From an uncultured Dorea sp. (lineage in GTDB: Bacteria > Bacillota > Clostridia > Lachnospirales > Lachnospiraceae), in assembly GCA_910584575.1 (NCBI GenBank), contig CAJUBG010000016.1, forward strand, positions 1 through 60,132: a DNA stretch of 60,132 nt, read 5' to 3'. The position numbers and the translations under genes are program-made. Each line of letters opens with the position of its first letter. The stretch's first letter is position 1. Shown one piece after another: positions 16,598 to 26,031 of the stretch. Under the pieces are notes generated by a model that was not told where the DNA came from, searched no databases, and saw nothing but the letters and a program-made list of their open reading frames with translations.

Positions 16598-17536
16598 ATG
16601 CAGACAGAAGTAACCAGACTATTAGGAATTGAATATCCCATTATCCAGGGCGGCATGGCTTGGGTTGCGGAGTATCATTTAGCATCAGCCGTGTCAAATG
16701 CAGGCGGGCTTGGGTTAATCGGCGCCGCAAGCGCGCCGGCAAAATGGGTGCGTGAGCAGATTCGCGAGGCGAAGAAGCTGACGGATCAGCCCTTTGGCGT
16801 CAATATCATGCTGATGAGCCCCTATGCTGATGAGGTGGCAGAGATTGTTGCCGAGGAGGGCGTCAAGGTAGTGACCACAGGCGCGGGGAATCCTGAGAAA
16901 TACATGAAGATGTGGAAGGAAGCAGGTGTGAAGGTGATTCCGGTGGTTGCCTCTGTCGCTTTGGCGAAACGTATGGAGCGCTGCGGCGCGGATGCCGTGG
17001 TCGCAGAAGGCTGTGAAGCCGGAGGGCACATCGGAGAAAATACGACCATGGCGCTGGTTCCTCAGATTGTGGATGCCGTAAAGATACCGGTTATCGCGGC
17101 GGGCGGTATTGCAGACGGGAGAGGGATAGCTGCGGCATTTATGCTCGGCGCCAAAGGTGTGCAGATGGGTACTCATTTTGTGGTGACAAAGGAATCCCAG
17201 GTACACGAGAACTATAAGGACCGCATTATCGGCGCGAAGGACATTGATTCCAGGGTAACAGGGAGAACTACGGGGCATCCGGTGCGCGCCCTTCGCAATG
17301 ATATGACGAAGAAGTATATAGAGCTGGAAAATCAGGGCGCGGGCTTTGAAGAACTTGAACAGTTGACTCTCGGCGGGCTTCGCAAGGCTGTTGTGGAGGG
17401 AGACGTGAAGAACGGCAGCGTGATGGCGGGCCAGATTGCAGGAATGGTGAAGGAGAAGCTGTCCTGCAAGGAGTTAATCGACAAATTGGTAAGAGAGACA
17501 GACGCGTTAATCAAAGGAGTGGGATTCTATGGCTAA
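16598..17536 (+). CDS. fabK: Enoyl-ACP reductase II (FMN-dependent)
   Basis: A 312-aa TIM-barrel flavoprotein that reduces trans-2-enoyl-ACP with NAD(P)H and replaces FabI in streptococci and many clostridia. It has IIQGGMAWVAEYHLASAVSNAGGLGLIG at the N-terminus (flavin site), AEGCEAGGHIG and AAGGIADGRGIAAAFMLGAKGVQMGT. Its position between acpP and fabD is the standard FabK position. GGAGG precedes the ATG, and the stop overlaps fabD by 8 bp. Confidence 0.96.
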   Translation: MQTEVTRLLGIEYPIIQGGMAWVAEYHLASAVSNAGGLGLIGAASAPAKWVREQIREAKKLTDQPFGVNIMLMSPYADEVAEIVAEEGVKVVTTGAGNPEKYMKMWKEAGVKVIPVVASVALAKRMERCGADAVVAEGCEAGGHIGENTTMALVPQIVDAVKIPVIAAGGIADGRGIAAAFMLGAKGVQMGTHFVVTKESQVHENYKDRIIGAKDIDSRVTGRTTGHPVRALRNDMTKKYIELENQGAGFEELEQLTLGGLRKAVVEGDVKNGSVMAGQIAGMVKEKLSCKELIDKLVRETDALIKGVGFYG

Positions 17537-18452
17537 GACTGCATTTATCTATCCGGGACAGGGTGCGCAAAAGGCAGGCATGGGCGCAGATTTTTACGAA
17601 AAGAGTGAGACTGCAAGGGCAATTTTTGACGGGGCAGGTAAAAGACTGGGATTCGATATGAAAGAGCTTTGTTTTGAGGAAAATGACAGGCTGGATCTTA
17701 CAGAATACACCCAGGCTGCCCTTGTTACAACCTGTCTTGCCATGACGCGGGCTGCAAACGAGGGAGGGCTTAGGCCGGATATGACGGCAGGCTTAAGCCT
17801 TGGCGAATACTGCGCCATTGCCGCGGCGGGAGGTATGGACGATTTGGATGCCATCCGGCTGGTCCGCAAGCGGGGAATCCTGATGCAGAACACGGTGCCT
17901 GCGGGCGAGGGCGGCATGTGTGCGGTCATGGGACTTAAGGCAGAGAAGATTGAGGAAGAACTTAAGAAGCTGCCAGGCGGCGTGACCATTGCCAATTATA
18001 ACTGTCCAGGCCAGATTGTGATTACCGGAAGGAGGGAAGCCTTAGAAGCGGCGTCTGTGAAAATGAAAGAAGCAGGCGCAAAACGTGTGATGATGCTGAA
18101 CGTAAGCGGGCCGTTCCATTCCCCGTTGTTGGTTTCGGCAGGAGAGGAGTTGGCAAAGGAGATGGAAACAGTCAGCTTTCATGCTCTTAAGATTCCTTAC
18201 GTGACGAATGTAACCGCAGAGAAGGTAGAGGATATTGCACAGACAAAGGCGCTTCTTAAGGATCAGGTGAGTTCTTCTGTTCGCTGGATGCAGAGCATGG
18301 ACTATATGATTCGAGAGGGCGTGGACACATTTATAGAGGTTGGTCCCGGCAAAACCCTTGCAGGCTTCATGAAGAAGATTAACCGCGACGTGAAGGTATA
18401 TAATATTTCCTCCTGGGAGGATATTGAGAAAACGAGGAATCAGTTATGTTAG
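17529..18452 (+). CDS. fabD: Malonyl-CoA:ACP transacylase
   Basis: A 307-aa enzyme that loads malonyl onto ACP. The nucleophile is Ser90 in GLSLGEYCA, with the conserved FIYPGQGAQ N-terminus and the active-site histidine in VSGPFHSPLL. It overlaps fabK upstream and fabG downstream by 7-8 bp, which fits translational coupling along the operon. Confidence 0.97.
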   Translation: MAKTAFIYPGQGAQKAGMGADFYEKSETARAIFDGAGKRLGFDMKELCFEENDRLDLTEYTQAALVTTCLAMTRAANEGGLRPDMTAGLSLGEYCAIAAAGGMDDLDAIRLVRKRGILMQNTVPAGEGGMCAVMGLKAEKIEEELKKLPGGVTIANYNCPGQIVITGRREALEAASVKMKEAGAKRVMMLNVSGPFHSPLLVSAGEELAKEMETVSFHALKIPYVTNVTAEKVEDIAQTKALLKDQVSSSVRWMQSMDYMIREGVDTFIEVGPGKTLAGFMKKINRDVKVYNISSWEDIEKTRNQLC

Positions 18453-19186
18453 ATGGAAAAGTAGCAGTCGTGACGGGAGCGTCACGGGGAATCGGAAGGG
18501 CCATTGCCCAAAAGCTAGCTTCATTGGGCGCGTTTGTGGTGATTAATTATAACGGCTCGAAGGAAAGGGCAGAACAAGTGAAGCAGGAGATTGAGGCAGA
18601 CGGCGGCGCGGCGGCGGTTTATCAGTGCGATGTGTCTGACTATGGAAAATGCGAAGAATTTCTTAAGGATGTGGTTACAGAATATGGCCGTATAGATATT
18701 CTGATTAACAATGCAGGCGTTACCCAGGACGGTCTTTTGATGAAGATGTCAGAGAGCGCGTTCGACAGGGTAGTTGATACCAACCTGAAGGGTGCGTTTC
18801 ACACCATTCGGTTTGCAAGCCGCCAGATGGTGAAGCAGAGAAGCGGGCGGATTATCAATATGTCCTCTGTCGTAGGGGTGACGGGGAATGCAGGGCAGGC
18901 GAATTATGCCGCGTCCAAAGCCGGAATCATCGGACTTACCAAAGCTGCGGCCCGTGAGCTTGCACCGCGCGGCATTACGGTAAATGCCATTGCGCCGGGA
19001 TTTATTGATACGGATATGACAAGCGTTCTGCCGGATAAGGTGCGAAAGGCGTCCGTAGAGCAGATTCCCCTGGGAAGGTTCGGAGAGCCTAAGCAGGTGG
19101 CGGCGGCAGCGGCGTTTCTGGCGTCAGAGGATGCAGGGTACATCACGGGACAGGTGCTTCATGTGGATGGCGGAATGGTGATGTAA
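18446..19186 (+). CDS. fabG: 3-oxoacyl-ACP reductase
   Basis: A 246-aa short-chain dehydrogenase that reduces beta-ketoacyl-ACP with NADPH. It shows TGASRGIGRA for cofactor binding, NNAG, the catalytic Ser in NMSSVVG and YAASK, and ends in the family signature YITGQVLHVDGGMVM. The ATG overlaps the end of fabD. Confidence 0.97.
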   Translation: MLDGKVAVVTGASRGIGRAIAQKLASLGAFVVINYNGSKERAEQVKQEIEADGGAAAVYQCDVSDYGKCEEFLKDVVTEYGRIDILINNAGVTQDGLLMKMSESAFDRVVDTNLKGAFHTIRFASRQMVKQRSGRIINMSSVVGVTGNAGQANYAASKAGIIGLTKAAARELAPRGITVNAIAPGFIDTDMTSVLPDKVRKASVEQIPLGRFGEPKQVAAAAAFLASEDAGYITGQVLHVDGGMVM

Positions 19187-19209
19187 TCCATGGAAAGGAA
19201 TGGCAGAGT

Positions 19210-20448
19210 ATGAAAAAAAGAGTTGTAGTGACCGGACTTGGCGCCGTAACGCCAATCGGGAATACTGTGGAAGAATTCTGGAGGAACGTAAAAGCAGGAA
19301 AAGTGGGAATCGGTGAAATCACTAGATTTGACACGTCTGATTATAAGGTGAAGCTTGCGGCGGAGGTAAAAGATTTTTCGGCAAAGGATCATATGGATTT
19401 CAAGGCGGCAAAGCGTATGGAGACATTTTCCCAATATGCGGTTGTTGCGGCCATGGAGGCTTGTGAGGATTCCGGACTCGACATTCAGAAGGAGAACCCA
19501 TATCGGGCCGGCGTAATCGTCGGTTCAGGAATCGGAAGCTTACAGGTGGTGGAACGCGAGTACGAGAAGATTCTGACGAAAGGCCCTGGAAGGGTGAATC
19601 CCTTAATGGTGCCGCTGATGATTTCCAATATGGCTGCGGGAAATATTTCTATTCAGTTAGGTCTGAAGGGGAAATGCACCAATGTGGTGACAGCGTGTGC
19701 GTCCGGCACAAACTGCATCGGAGACGCTTTCCGCGCGATTCAGTACGGCGATGCGGACATTATGTTTGCAGGCGGTACGGAGAGCTGTATTTGTCCCACA
19801 GGAGTTGCAGGCTTTACAAGCCTGACGGCCTTATCTGCCTCCCGCGACCCCTTGCGTGCGTCCCTTCCTTTTGACAGGGAAAGAGACGGCTTCGTTCTGG
19901 GAGAAGGCGCAGGAGTGGTGGTCTTAGAAGAACTTGAACATGCCAGGGCGCGGGGCGCGAAGATTTATGCAGAGGTCGCAGGATACGGCGCCACAGGAGA
20001 CGCATTTCACATTACTTCTCCGGCAGAGGACGGGCAAGGCGCGGCAAAGGCAATGAGCCTTGCAATGGAAGAAGGCGGGGTTTTGCCTTCCCAGGTGGAT
20101 TACATCAACGCCCACGGAACAGGGACGCACCACAATGATTTGTTCGAGACAAGGGCAATCAAGCTGGCCTTCGGTGAAGCTGCGAAGGAGGTGGCCATTA
20201 ACTCTACCAAGTCTATGATCGGGCATCTGTTAGGCGCTGCCGGTGGAGTGGAATTTATTGTATGCGTTAAGACGATTCAGGACGGGTTTATCCATCAGAC
20301 CGTGGGAACGACAGAGACAGACGAAGAATGTGACTTAAATTATGCAATCGGCGCGCCGGTTGAGAAGGATGTAACCTATGCTCTCACGAATTCTCTGGGA
20401 TTTGGCGGGCATAACGCTACATTGCTTCTGAAAAAGGTGATTGGCTGA
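19210..20448 (+). CDS. fabF: 3-oxoacyl-ACP synthase II (KAS II)
   Basis: A 412-aa elongating condensing enzyme. Catalytic Cys163 lies in TACASGTNCIGDA, with the two histidines in NAHGTGTHHND and STKSMIGHLLGAAG. It also carries the FabF-type GFGGHNATLL C-terminus. It is the only KAS I/II in the operon, so it should carry most elongation. The gap after fabG is 23 bp; the ribosome site is a weak GGAA/GGCAG element. Confidence 0.97.
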   Translation: MKKRVVVTGLGAVTPIGNTVEEFWRNVKAGKVGIGEITRFDTSDYKVKLAAEVKDFSAKDHMDFKAAKRMETFSQYAVVAAMEACEDSGLDIQKENPYRAGVIVGSGIGSLQVVEREYEKILTKGPGRVNPLMVPLMISNMAAGNISIQLGLKGKCTNVVTACASGTNCIGDAFRAIQYGDADIMFAGGTESCICPTGVAGFTSLTALSASRDPLRASLPFDRERDGFVLGEGAGVVVLEELEHARARGAKIYAEVAGYGATGDAFHITSPAEDGQGAAKAMSLAMEEGGVLPSQVDYINAHGTGTHHNDLFETRAIKLAFGEAAKEVAINSTKSMIGHLLGAAGGVEFIVCVKTIQDGFIHQTVGTTETDEECDLNYAIGAPVEKDVTYALTNSLGFGGHNATLLLKKVIG

Positions 20449-20469
20449 AACAAATATAAGGGGTAGGAG

Positions 20470-20889
20470 ATGCAAAAGCATATGGAGATAGAAAACCTGA
20501 TTAAATTAATCGAAACCGTGTCTGCGTCTGAGCTGACCGGACTAAAATATGAAGAAAACAATGTGAAGCTTCATCTGACGAAGAAGAAAGAGCAGGTTCA
20601 AGTGTCGGTTTCCAATAACGGCAGAGAAGAAGCAATCCGTCAGAAGGAGGGAAAAATCGTAGAATCTCCCTTAGTAGGAACCTTCTATGCGGCGCCCTCC
20701 GAGGACGCGGCGCCCTTCGTATCAGTGGGCGATACAGTCAGGAAGGGACAGACATTGGCCATTATCGAGGCAATGAAGCTGATGAATGAGATTGAAAGCG
20801 AGTATGACGGGACGGTTGCCGAGATATTGGTGGAGAATGGAAAGCCGGTGGAGTACGGGCAGCCATTGTTTAGAATATTTGGCGATTAG
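20470..20889 (+). CDS. accB: Biotin carboxyl carrier protein of acetyl-CoA carboxylase
   Basis: A 139-aa protein with an N-terminal helical part, a short linker (about 40-60) and a biotinyl domain. The biotinylated residue is Lys103 in IIEAMKLMNEI. It carries CO2 between AccC and AccDA. Two in-frame ATGs (20470 and 20482) are possible; the first sits directly after TAGGAG, so the start is uncertain by four residues. BioY at the end of this operon would supply its biotin. Confidence 0.95.
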   Translation: MQKHMEIENLIKLIETVSASELTGLKYEENNVKLHLTKKKEQVQVSVSNNGREEAIRQKEGKIVESPLVGTFYAAPSEDAAPFVSVGDTVRKGQTLAIIEAMKLMNEIESEYDGTVAEILVENGKPVEYGQPLFRIFGD

Positions 20890-20898
20890 GAGGTTATC

Positions 20899-21324
20899 AT
20901 GGGTTTAGATATTAATCAGATTAAGGAAATCATCCCACACAGACACCCCTTTCTCCTCATTGACTATATCGAGGATTACGAGGCGGGAAAGTTTGCGGTA
21001 GGATATAAATGCGTTACCTACCGCGAGGATTTTTTCGCCGGACATTTTCCGGGAGAGCCTGTGATGCCAGGAGTCCTGACGGTGGAGGCTTTGGCTCAGG
21101 TAGGGGCGGTTGCAATCTTAAGTGTGGAAGAAAACAAAGGAAAGACTGCATATTTCGGCGGCATTAACAAATGTAAATTCAGGGGCAAGATTGTACCGGG
21201 AGACAAGGTACGGCTGGAAACCCGCATCATCAAACAGAAAGGTCCGGTAGGTGTGGGTGAGGCGGTTGCCAGTGTGGACGGAAAAACGGTTGTTACGGCA
21301 GAATTGACATTTATGATTGGATAG
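20899..21324 (+). CDS. fabZ: 3-hydroxyacyl-ACP dehydratase
   Basis: A 141-aa hot-dog-fold enzyme that dehydrates 3-hydroxyacyl-ACP. The catalytic His is in AGHFPGEPVMPGVLTVEALAQ, and the N-terminus has the typical IPHRHPFLLID. No FabM or FabA isomerase gene is present in the operon, so the route to unsaturated fatty acids, if any, is not visible here. TAGGAGG lies before the ATG. Confidence 0.97.
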   Translation: MGLDINQIKEIIPHRHPFLLIDYIEDYEAGKFAVGYKCVTYREDFFAGHFPGEPVMPGVLTVEALAQVGAVAILSVEENKGKTAYFGGINKCKFRGKIVPGDKVRLETRIIKQKGPVGVGEAVASVDGKTVVTAELTFMIG

Positions 21325-21333
21325 GTGGAATAC

Positions 21334-22683
21334 ATGATTAAAAAAGTATTAATTGCCAACCGAGGCGAGATTGCTGTGCGGATTATCCGCGCCTGCAGGG
21401 AAATGGGAATCGAGACGGTTGCGGTATATTCTGAGGCGGACAAAGAGGCTCTCCACACGAAGCTTGCAGACGAGGCGGTCTGCATAGGCCCTGCCCCGTC
21501 CTCAGAAAGCTATCTGAGCATGGACCGTATTATCAGCGCCACCATCATAACAGGCGCGGACGCAATTCATCCGGGCTTCGGTTTCCTGTCAGAGAACAGC
21601 AGGTTCGCAGAGCTGTGCGAACAGTGCAGCATCACGTTTATCGGGCCGGATTCCAAGGTCATTGCAAAGCTTGGAAACAAGCAGGAGGCAAGGAATACAA
21701 TGACCGAGGCGGGGATTCCCGTCATTCCCGGAAGTAAAGAGCCAATCTTTGACGCCAAAACCGGTGCAAGAATTGCGGAAGGAATCGGCTATCCGGTGAT
21801 TGTGAAGGCGGCTTTAGGAGGCGGCGGAAAAGGGATGCGTATCGCCAATACGCCGGAGGAATTTGAACACAGCTTTCAGACGGCACAGAAGGAAACCGAA
21901 CTGGCCTTCGGTGACAACACCATGTATATCGAGCATTTTGTGCAGCATCCAAGGCATATTGAGTTCCAGATTCTGGCGGATCATTACGGAAATGTGGTTC
22001 ACCTGGGAGAGCGCGACTGCTCCATCCAGAGAAACCACCAGAAGATGATCGAGGAATCTCCGTCGGTTGCATTGTCAGAGGGGCTTCGGGAGAAGATGGG
22101 CGAGGCGGCGGTCATGGCAGCTAAGGCGGCAGGCTATCAGAATGCCGGAACCATAGAATTTCTTCTGGAGAAAAACGGGAATTTTTATTTTATGGAAATG
22201 AATACCCGTATTCAGGTAGAGCATCCTGTGACAGAATGGGTGACAGGGATTGACTTGATAAAGGAACAGATTCGTATTGCTTCCGGAAAGAAGCTTTCCT
22301 TTACCCAGAGTGAGATTCACTTAAGCGGCCATGCCATTGAATGCCGGATTAATGCGGAGAATCCGGCAAAGGGCTTCCGGCCTTCCCCAGGAACGGTTAC
22401 GGATATGTACCTGCCGGGCGGAAAGGGAATCCGGATTGACTCTGCCATATACAGCGGCTATACCATCCCGCCCTACTATGACTCCATGGTGGCAAAGCTG
22501 ATTGTGTGGGCGAAGAATCGCGGGGAGGCCGTCCGGAAGATGCAGAGCGCTCTGGGAGAGGTCATCATTGAGGGAATTGATACGAATGTAGATTACCAGT
22601 ATGAAATCTTAAGTCAGCCGGATTATCTTTCGGGTAATTTTGATATAGAGTTTATTGCTGAGCATGAAGGGAATATTTTATGA
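21334..22683 (+). CDS. accC: Acetyl-CoA carboxylase, biotin carboxylase subunit
   Basis: A 449-aa ATP-grasp enzyme that carboxylates biotin on AccB. The canonical N-terminus MIKKVLIANRGEIAVRIIRA sets the start at the ATG at 21334, with AGGTGG 5 nt upstream. A GTG three codons earlier is also open. Visible are the glycine-rich loop GGGGKGMR, HPRHIEFQ, ERDCSIQRNHQK and EMNTRIQVEHPVTE. The stop overlaps accDA by 4 bp. Confidence 0.97.
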   Translation: MIKKVLIANRGEIAVRIIRACREMGIETVAVYSEADKEALHTKLADEAVCIGPAPSSESYLSMDRIISATIITGADAIHPGFGFLSENSRFAELCEQCSITFIGPDSKVIAKLGNKQEARNTMTEAGIPVIPGSKEPIFDAKTGARIAEGIGYPVIVKAALGGGGKGMRIANTPEEFEHSFQTAQKETELAFGDNTMYIEHFVQHPRHIEFQILADHYGNVVHLGERDCSIQRNHQKMIEESPSVALSEGLREKMGEAAVMAAKAAGYQNAGTIEFLLEKNGNFYFMEMNTRIQVEHPVTEWVTGIDLIKEQIRIASGKKLSFTQSEIHLSGHAIECRINAENPAKGFRPSPGTVTDMYLPGGKGIRIDSAIYSGYTIPPYYDSMVAKLIVWAKNRGEAVRKMQSALGEVIIEGIDTNVDYQYEILSQPDYLSGNFDIEFIAEHEGNIL

Positions 22684-24416
22684 AGCTGGACAATGTGTTT
22701 AAAAAGACCAGGCTTGCGTCTGGAAGAAAAGGATATATTTCGCTGAATATGACGAAACCGGAGGTGCCGGAGGGACTTTTACGTAAGTGTAATAAATGCG
22801 GCGGCGCGATTATTGCAGAGGATGTGAAGGACGACTTTTATATCTGTCCGAAATGCGGCGGCTATTTTCGGGTTCACGCATACCGCCGGATTGAGATGGT
22901 GGCGGATTCGGGAACCTTTGAGGAATGGGATCAGGATTTGACGGCGCAAAACCCTCTGGAATATAAAGGATATGAGGAGAAGTTAGTTGGACTTCAGGAG
23001 AAAACAGGGCTTCGGGAGGCAATCGTCACGGGAAAGGCGCAGATTGACGGGACGGAAGTGGTCTTGGGCGTCTGTGACGGGCGTTTCCTCATGGCAAGTA
23101 TGGGAGAGGTGGTAGGCGAGAAGATTGCCAAGGCGGTAGAGCGCGCCACGAAAGAAGGGCTTCCGGTTATCTTATTTGCCTGTTCAGGAGGCGCAAGGAT
23201 GCAGGAGGGAATCATTTCCCTGATGCAGATGGCAAAGACTTCGGCGGCGCTGAAAAAGCATGGCGACGCGGGGCTTCTCTACATCAGTGTGTTGACTGAC
23301 CCTACCACCGGAGGCGTGACGGCCAGTTTTGCCATGTTAGGAGATGTGATTCTGGCAGAGCCGAAGGCATTGATTGGATTTGCCGGACCAAGGGTGATTG
23401 AGCAGACGATTGGCCAGAAGCTGCCCAAGGGCTTTCAGCGGTCAGAGTTCCTTTTAGAGCATGGTTTTATAGACGGGATTGTTAAGCGGCATCAGTTGAA
23501 GGAAACTCTCTCGCAGATTTTGTTGCTGCATACCCTTGGGTATAAAAACGGGAAAGATTTGGAGTTGGAGCAGGACTGCGAAAGCCAGGACGGACAGGGG
23601 GTATATCAGGGGGAATTGTCTGTAAATAACCGGCTTGCCAAAGCCTGGGACCGTGTCCAGTTGTCACGTATGAAGGACCGTCCCGTGGGAAGTGATTATA
23701 TTCGCGAATTGTTCACGGATTTTATAGAATTCCATGGGGACCGGTATTTTGCAGACGACAAGGCCATCATCGGCGGGATTGCAAGATTCCGAGGGATTCC
23801 GGTGACGGTGATTGCACAGGCAAAGGGGACGAACACCAAGGAGAATATCGAGCGCAATTTTGGTATGCCGTCGCCGGACGGGTACCGCAAAGCTCTGCGG
23901 CTGATGAAGCAGGCGGAGAAATTCCATCGTCCTGTGATTTGCTTTGTAGATACTCCGGGGGCATTTTGCGGGCTGGAGGCGGAAGAACGGGGACAGGGAG
24001 AGGCGATTGCCAGAAATATTTATGAGATGTCAGGCTTAAAGGTTCCAGTCCTTTCTATCATTATCGGAGAAGGGGGAAGCGGCGGCGCCCTTGCCATGGC
24101 CACGGCAGACGAGGTGTGGATGTTGGAGAATTCCATTTACTCAATTCTTTCTCCGGAAGGCTTCGCAAGCATCCTCTGGAAAGACAGCTCTAAGGCCAAG
24201 GAGGCGGCTGAGGTGATGCGTCTGACAGCAGAAGATTTGTACCGGATGGGAATGGTAGAGCAGGTGTTGGCAGAGCCTTCAGCCTATACCATTGAAAATT
24301 TGAAGGAGGTTACGGGCATACTGGCGAGTAAGATGGAAGATTTTCTCATTCGATATGGGAAAATGTCTGAGACAGAGCTTACGAGGCACAGATATGAAAG
24401 ATTCCGCAGAATGTAG
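22680..24416 (+). CDS. Acetyl-CoA carboxylase carboxyltransferase, fused beta (AccD) and alpha (AccA) subunits
   Basis: A 578-aa single frame. Residues 1 to about 290 are AccD with its four-Cys zinc ribbon (CNKCGG and CPKCGG, about 38-60) and the acyl-CoA site GGARMQEGIISLMQMAKT. Residues about 305-578 are AccA (FIEFHGDRYFADDKAIIGG, FGMPSPDGYRKALRLM, IIGEGGSGGALAM). In most bacteria these are two genes, accD and accA; here they are joined in transcript order with no stop. The enzyme transfers CO2 from biotin to acetyl-CoA to make malonyl-CoA. Confidence 0.96.
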   Translation: MKLDNVFKKTRLASGRKGYISLNMTKPEVPEGLLRKCNKCGGAIIAEDVKDDFYICPKCGGYFRVHAYRRIEMVADSGTFEEWDQDLTAQNPLEYKGYEEKLVGLQEKTGLREAIVTGKAQIDGTEVVLGVCDGRFLMASMGEVVGEKIAKAVERATKEGLPVILFACSGGARMQEGIISLMQMAKTSAALKKHGDAGLLYISVLTDPTTGGVTASFAMLGDVILAEPKALIGFAGPRVIEQTIGQKLPKGFQRSEFLLEHGFIDGIVKRHQLKETLSQILLLHTLGYKNGKDLELEQDCESQDGQGVYQGELSVNNRLAKAWDRVQLSRMKDRPVGSDYIRELFTDFIEFHGDRYFADDKAIIGGIARFRGIPVTVIAQAKGTNTKENIERNFGMPSPDGYRKALRLMKQAEKFHRPVICFVDTPGAFCGLEAEERGQGEAIARNIYEMSGLKVPVLSIIIGEGGSGGALAMATADEVWMLENSIYSILSPEGFASILWKDSSKAKEAAEVMRLTAEDLYRMGMVEQVLAEPSAYTIENLKEVTGILASKMEDFLIRYGKMSETELTRHRYERFRRM

Positions 24417-24449
24417 TATGATTGGATTAGAATGGATAGGAGAAGCTTA

Positions 24450-25520
24450 ATGAAAGAGCATAGATTGAAAATAGGTAATATAGAAGCAGCGCTTCCAATC
24501 TTACAAGGTGGTATGGGAGTCGGCATCAGCCTTGGAAATCTGGCGGGTGCAGTTGCGAAGGCGGGCGGCATAGGAGTAATCTCTGCCGCCCAAATTGGTT
24601 TTCGTGAGCCTGATTTTGATACGGACACGAAAGGGGCAAATTTAAGGGCAATTAAGAAGGAATATGAGAAGGCAAGGGCAATCGCGCCGGACGGAATCAT
24701 TGGCTTCAATCTTATGGTTGCCATGAACCATTATGAGGAGTATGTAAGGGCCGCCATTGACGCCGGCGCGGACATAATTATCTCAGGGGCGGGGCTTCCC
24801 ATGGATTTACCGGAGATTGCCGGAAAGTCAGGCGTAAAGCTGGCGCCCATTGTTTCCACGGAGAAATCTGCCAGGGTGATTTTAAAGTACTGGGGAAAGA
24901 AGTACAGCCGTATGCCGGATTTGCTGGTAATAGAGGGACCGAAGGCGGGCGGCCATCTGGGCTTTACAAAAGAGCAGCTTAAGGAATATGACGAGGATGA
25001 GGCATACGATACAGAAGTGAGGAGGCTTCTGGATACTGTGAAAATGTATGAGGAGAAATATGAGTGCAGAATTCCTACGGCTCTTGGAGGCGGAATTGAG
25101 AATCGTAAGCAGGCATTGCACGCATTTTCTCTGGGTGTAGACGCCATTCAGGCAGCCACCAGATTCGTCACCACGGAAGAATGTGACGCGGATATCCGCT
25201 ACAAGGAAGCCTATATTCATGCCAATCAGGACGATATCGTTATTGTGAAAAGTCCGGTGGGGATGCCGGGGCGTGCGATTATGAATCCGTTTATGAAAAA
25301 GGTTATGGCGGGCGAGAGGATTCCTCACAGCCCTTGCCATGGCTGTCTCCATAGCTGTAATCCGGCAGAAATCCCTTATTGTATCACAGACGCCTTAATC
25401 CACGCGGCTAAGGGAGAGGTGAATGACGCGCTGTTATTCTGCGGTAAGTATGCTTATAAGGCAAAAGGATTGGAAACTGTAAAAGAAGTGGTTGATTCTC
25501 TGCTGGCAGAGAGAGTATAA
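24450..25520 (+). CDS. FMN-dependent nitronate monooxygenase/FabK-like oxidoreductase with C-terminal cysteine motif
   Basis: A 356-aa TIM-barrel flavoprotein related to, but distinct from, the operon's FabK. It has LQGGMGVGISLGNLAGAVAKAGGIGVIS at the N-terminus, GPKAGGHLGF and GGGIENRKQALHAFSLGVDAIQAATRF. It is longer than FabK because of an insertion (about 170-205) and a C-terminal Cys-rich stretch CHGCLHSCNPAEIPYC that could bind an Fe-S cluster or metal. ATG 24450 is chosen because AGGAGA lies 6 nt upstream. Role unknown; it could be a second enoyl reductase, a nitronate detoxifier or a redox partner in lipid synthesis. Confidence 0.8.
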   Translation: MKEHRLKIGNIEAALPILQGGMGVGISLGNLAGAVAKAGGIGVISAAQIGFREPDFDTDTKGANLRAIKKEYEKARAIAPDGIIGFNLMVAMNHYEEYVRAAIDAGADIIISGAGLPMDLPEIAGKSGVKLAPIVSTEKSARVILKYWGKKYSRMPDLLVIEGPKAGGHLGFTKEQLKEYDEDEAYDTEVRRLLDTVKMYEEKYECRIPTALGGGIENRKQALHAFSLGVDAIQAATRFVTTEECDADIRYKEAYIHANQDDIVIVKSPVGMPGRAIMNPFMKKVMAGERIPHSPCHGCLHSCNPAEIPYCITDALIHAAKGEVNDALLFCGKYAYKAKGLETVKEVVDSLLAERV

Positions 25521-25566
25521 TAGAGAATAGTCAGACTGTGGACTTGGCAGGTTAAGGAGTAGAGGA

Positions 25567-26031
25567 ATGGATAAGGCATATGTGACGATTAATAATGTCC
25601 TGGTAAATCTCATCAATGAAATATGGGAGCTTGAGGAGAAGGCAATCATTACGGAGGAATTCAAGGATCTAACCAATAATGATATGCATGTTATCGAGGC
25701 AGTCGGCACAGGCGACGGTAAGAATATGTCCTCCATTGCAAGGAAACTGAACATTACAGTAGGTTCTCTTACAACTGCCATGAATAGTCTTGTGAATAAG
25801 AAATATGTGGAACGCCGCAGAAGCGAGGAGGACAGAAGGGTGGTGTTCGTGAAGCTGACCCCCAAGGGAATCCGAGCCTATAAGCATCATGAAGACTACC
25901 ACAGGCAGATGACCCAGGCCGTGGTGGATAAGCTTGATGAGACGGAGATGCCGGTGCTTCTTAAGACTCTGGACGCATTGACGGAGTTCTTCACGGGTTA
26001 TAGTAAGAAAGAGAGGGAGAGCCATGTATGA
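25567..26031 (+). CDS. fabT: MarR-family regulator, FabT-like repressor of fatty acid synthesis
   Basis: A 154-aa winged-helix protein. Marks are NDMHVIEAVG, MSSIARKLNITVGSLTTAMNSL (recognition helix), KKYVERRRSEEDRRVVFVKLTPKG (wing) and a C-terminal dimerisation helix. FabT in streptococci binds TTTGA-N3-TCAAA palindromes with acyl-ACP as corepressor; two such palindromes flank the operon promoter at 15134-15191. Here the gene is near the end of the operon rather than at its start. AAGGAG precedes the ATG. Confidence 0.88.
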   Translation: MDKAYVTINNVLVNLINEIWELEEKAIITEEFKDLTNNDMHVIEAVGTGDGKNMSSIARKLNITVGSLTTAMNSLVNKKYVERRRSEEDRRVVFVKLTPKGIRAYKHHEDYHRQMTQAVVDKLDETEMPVLLKTLDALTEFFTGYSKKERESHV

